This document shows positions 61,987-64,000 of a DNA stretch of 64,000 bases, piece after piece; the stretch's first letter is position 1; every line of letters starts with the position of its first letter. A model generated the notes under the pieces. The model was given only the letters and a program-made list of their open reading frames with translations, did no database searches and was not told where the DNA came from. Both the position numbers and the translations under genes were made by a program. The stretch lies in contig CAJUAU010000008.1 of the NCBI GenBank assembly GCA_910584645.1, positions 79,398 to 143,397 of the forward strand, written 5' to 3'. The DNA comes from an uncultured Eubacterium sp. (GTDB lineage Bacteria > Bacillota > Clostridia > Lachnospirales > Lachnospiraceae).

Positions 61987-63684
61987 CTATACTATCAGAT
62001 CCGCTATTATCTCTGGAAACATATCTGATCGCATCAATCCATAATAATTATGTGAATCTACCATCCTTACTTTCATTAGTGGAAGCCACCAACGAGAAAA
62101 CATTATTTTTTCCTTCCAATCATTTCCTTCCGACTCATTAATAAACTGTTTCTTGATAATATCAAGCAGTTTAGCGTTCTTTCTCTCCCCATCTTCAACA
62201 AACATGCAGATAATAATTGGATTAATATTCCCTTTTTCAGAATACTCGTCCAAAAGTTTTTGTTTTTTATCCCTATCCATATATTTTGTAAGCACATAGT
62301 AATGCCAGATCTGAAATAAAGTTTCACAGTATTTCATTTCTATCAAAGATGTCTTTTTCTCAAACCTTTTTATATATATTTCTCGTTTATCACCATCTAC
62401 ATTTGCCACTATAGCATCCAGCAAGCGATATACATGACATACTAAATTTACATTCTCAAATGCCAATGTAAACAAGTAACAAAACCAATTTTCTTTTTCT
62501 AACCCCAAATCTACAAATTCTTTTTTTATACAAGTCAGCAAACGTGTCATTATTGCTTTTATCTGAACAATATTTCCTTTATCAAGCAACTCAGCAATGT
62601 ACTCTTTAAAATCATAAAATTCGCTTTCTTTCAAAATTTTACTTGAAGTTGAGTTTAAATATGGTAATCTTGAATACATATTAATAATATTGGATTTATC
62701 TCCAAAATACATAGAATTCACATAATATATTGTTTTGGATCCATTGATCCTAAGACGATATTTCCCCAATATCCTTTGAACTTCTGATACCACACTTTCC
62801 AAATCCTGTTTATTATCCGAAAAAAATACCATATCATCTACATAGCGGATATAATTCATATTCTTATCTTTAATCTTCTCAGTTATATCATAATCTACAC
62901 ATAACATAAGTAACTCTGCAGCAATATGAGACGAAAAAAGCCCTGCCGGAATTCCTTTTGTCTGGTTATTGTTTATTCTTTGATGAAATAGATCCAAGAA
63001 AGAAAAGTATCTTTTATCTAATTCTAATGAAGCATATGGTTCATATTGTGCAATTTTTTCCAAATAATGTGTGTACAAATTAGGAAAAAATGACTCTATA
63101 TCAATCTTAGCAGAATACAAAAATGTATCCTGGCAGCTATTATACCTTCTTCTATTTTCTTCAAATGACATTCTTTCCTGTACTTTGTTATTCTTAGTGA
63201 TAAACACCCCTTCTTCAAACTCTTCTTCATTCCCATATCCTGTTGTAAGAACAAAATTTTCTCCCATTACAACATAAGAATTTGAATGTTCAACATATCT
63301 ATCATTTTCCGGATTTAAATATAGTACTTCAAAAATGGTGTTGAACATAAATAATGAATTGTATATAAATGCACAGTAATGTACCAAATTAGGAATTTGC
63401 ATCTCCCGAAAAGAGCCATCCTTTTTAAAAGCATAAAATGTAATTGCTTCTACACCTGGTTTTCGTATATAATCTGGTGAATCTACTGATTTAAAATCTT
63501 TGATAAATTTATCTCCATCAAATTTATAAAATTTGTACTCTTGATTATTAATTTTTTGAAGAACTTCCTTCATTTTATTTTTTATCCTCTCCCACTCTAT
63601 AAACTTTGGTAAATCAGCATAGTTCATACCATCAATCAGCACATTTGCATTAAATTCAAAATTTGGTGCCTCAAAATTTATCAT
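61987..63684 (-). CDS. Stand-alone reverse transcriptase (Abi/DRT-like)
   Basis: About 565 residues from ATG 63684 (ACGGAG at 9 nt). Reverse transcriptase motifs are intact: motif A SAKIDIESFFPN (Asp195), motif B KGIPAGLFSSHIAAEL (244-257), motif C YIRYVDDMVFFS (281-284), motif D RLRINGSKT. A helical C-terminal region of ~220 residues has no maturase or endonuclease motif. So not a typical group II intron protein; it resembles the unknown-group/abortive-infection RTs used in phage defence. Strikingly AT-rich compared with core genes: probably acquired. It is 53 codons' length from the tRNA-Asn border region. Confidence 0.82.
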   Translation of the reverse strand: MINFEAPNFEFNANVLIDGMNYADLPKFIEWERIKNKMKEVLQKINNQEYKFYKFDGDKFIKDFKSVDSPDYIRKPGVEAITFYAFKKDGSFREMQIPNLVHYCAFIYNSLFMFNTIFEVLYLNPENDRYVEHSNSYVVMGENFVLTTGYGNEEEFEEGVFITKNNKVQERMSFEENRRRYNSCQDTFLYSAKIDIESFFPNLYTHYLEKIAQYEPYASLELDKRYFSFLDLFHQRINNNQTKGIPAGLFSSHIAAELLMLCVDYDITEKIKDKNMNYIRYVDDMVFFSDNKQDLESVVSEVQRILGKYRLRINGSKTIYYVNSMYFGDKSNIINMYSRLPYLNSTSSKILKESEFYDFKEYIAELLDKGNIVQIKAIMTRLLTCIKKEFVDLGLEKENWFCYLFTLAFENVNLVCHVYRLLDAIVANVDGDKREIYIKRFEKKTSLIEMKYCETLFQIWHYYVLTKYMDRDKKQKLLDEYSEKGNINPIIICMFVEDGERKNAKLLDIIKKQFINESEGNDWKEKIMFSRWWLPLMKVRMVDSHNYYGLMRSDMFPEIIADLIV

Positions 63685-63949
63685 TTTTATAATCTCCGTT
63701 CCTGTATTTAGTAATTGTGACACTTACTCGTGTCCAAGATTAGTGCTTCCTGCCCTCTTGGTTCTAGTTTTTCCTTATCAAACAAGTGAGAGCTCTTATA
63801 CCGCTCGATATCCGCAACCTCTATATACCAGAAAGCGAAAACGAATATTATATCTGTACCATCATGAAAGCTACAAAAAAGCCCTGCAAGCACTAAGGTT
63901 TACAGGACTTTCTATCATCTTTCACTTATAAAGTGTTCTCACACATTAA
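63685..63949. other. AT-rich junction between reverse transcriptase and tRNA-Asn
   Basis: About 265 nt without a convincing gene. Small reading frames of about 60 codons on both strands overlap and match nothing I recognise. It could contain the promoter of the RT, a non-coding RNA partner, or a recombination scar: weak pairings are present (CCTG/CAGG around 63882-63907, TGAAAG/CTTTCA around 63867-63925). Confidence 0.35.
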
Positions 63950-64000
63950 CTCCCCGAGTTGGGCTCGAACCAACAACCCCACGGTTAACAGCCGTGTGCT
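63950..64000 (-). tRNA. tRNA-Asn (anticodon GUU), cut by window edge
   Basis: 3' part: anticodon loop CTGTTAAC gives GUU, T arm GGTTCGAGCC, acceptor strand TCGGGGA and discriminator G at 63950. The 5' part lies past base 64000. Confidence 0.9.

Noticed and set aside
61987..63684. Group II intron or retron
   Set aside because: No maturase/endonuclease domain, no domain V-like RNA sequence seen, and no msr-msd inverted repeats recognised beside the gene.
63708..63931. Two overlapping ~60-codon frames between RT and tRNA-Asn
   Set aside because: Neither has a ribosome site or recognisable family; kept only as an unexplained junction.
1..64000. CRISPR arrays, rRNA genes, T-box leaders, prophage structural genes
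   Set aside because: Looked for on both strands by eye; no direct-repeat arrays, rRNA signatures, T-box core motif or phage structural families seen.

Overview
The window looks like chromosomal DNA of a Gram-positive, endospore-forming Clostridia bacterium, most likely a gut Lachnospiraceae member. The basis is family content and style: spoVA genes, the class B dihydroorotate dehydrogenase pair PyrD/PyrK, BspA-like repeat proteins, a YesM/YesN two-component system, strong GGAGG ribosome binding sites, and TTGACA-N17-TATAAT promoters. No 16S rRNA is present, so species cannot be named.

Layout. 1-3184 (minus): a type IIA topoisomerase B/A pair, the A subunit cut by the window edge. 3217-8251 (minus): a five-gene operon of two ABC permeases, one ATPase, an ECF sigma factor and an anti-sigma-like membrane protein, headed by a good ECF-type promoter. 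8293-10167: a MATE exporter and MarR regulator under a promoter that carries a 19-bp inverted repeat. 10203-11857 (plus): lysA behind a long cloverleaf-like leader/repeat. 11865-20773 (minus): MoxR-DUF58-DUF4129, a thioesterase, an esterase, a radical SAM protein, and the riboflavin operon ribD-E-BA-H under an FMN riboswitch. 20817-23586: a decayed accessory patch (toxin remnant, CAT-like enzyme, methyltransferase and GNAT fragments, 2H phosphoesterase, IS110 remnant). 23584-30176 (minus): asd, a Nudix-like protein and pyrimidine genes pyrC, pyrF, pyrK, pyrD with an inserted lipoprotein. 30200-35687: cold-shock protein, a very large cysteine-rich BspA-like surface protein, a CMP-sugar synthetase homologue and a PepSY protein. 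35665-37951: spoVAC-AB-AA, with a divergent amidase. 38096-43078: uppP, a phospholipid gene cluster (PAP2 protein, flippase-like protein, pssA, psd) and endonuclease III. 43174-46508: an SprA-like HExxH protein, TrpB2, a SanA/YdcF protein and four tRNAs. 46563-59140: a sugar locus with a YtfQ-YtfR-YtfT-YjfF type ABC importer, a second membrane-anchored binding protein, a histidine kinase/response regulator pair, a secreted GH43 enzyme and an AraC regulator. 59156-61902: a KAS III-like enzyme and a chemoreceptor, preceded by two tandem Spo0A boxes. 61987-64000: an AT-rich stand-alone reverse transcriptase next to a tRNA-Asn.

How the parts fit. Most of the window is core biosynthesis in long, tightly packed minus-strand operons (riboflavin, pyrimidine, lysine precursors, phospholipid). 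The sugar locus forms one logical unit: extracellular GH43 cutting, capture and import of a pentose or hexose furanose, and sensing by YesM/YesN plus AraC. Three places look acquired or unusual: the decayed patch between rib and pyr, the reverse transcriptase beside tRNA-Asn, and the Spo0A-box/KAS III/chemoreceptor unit. The best candidates for something undescribed are that last unit, the reverse transcriptase locus, and the structured lysA leader, which has short relatives elsewhere in the window.
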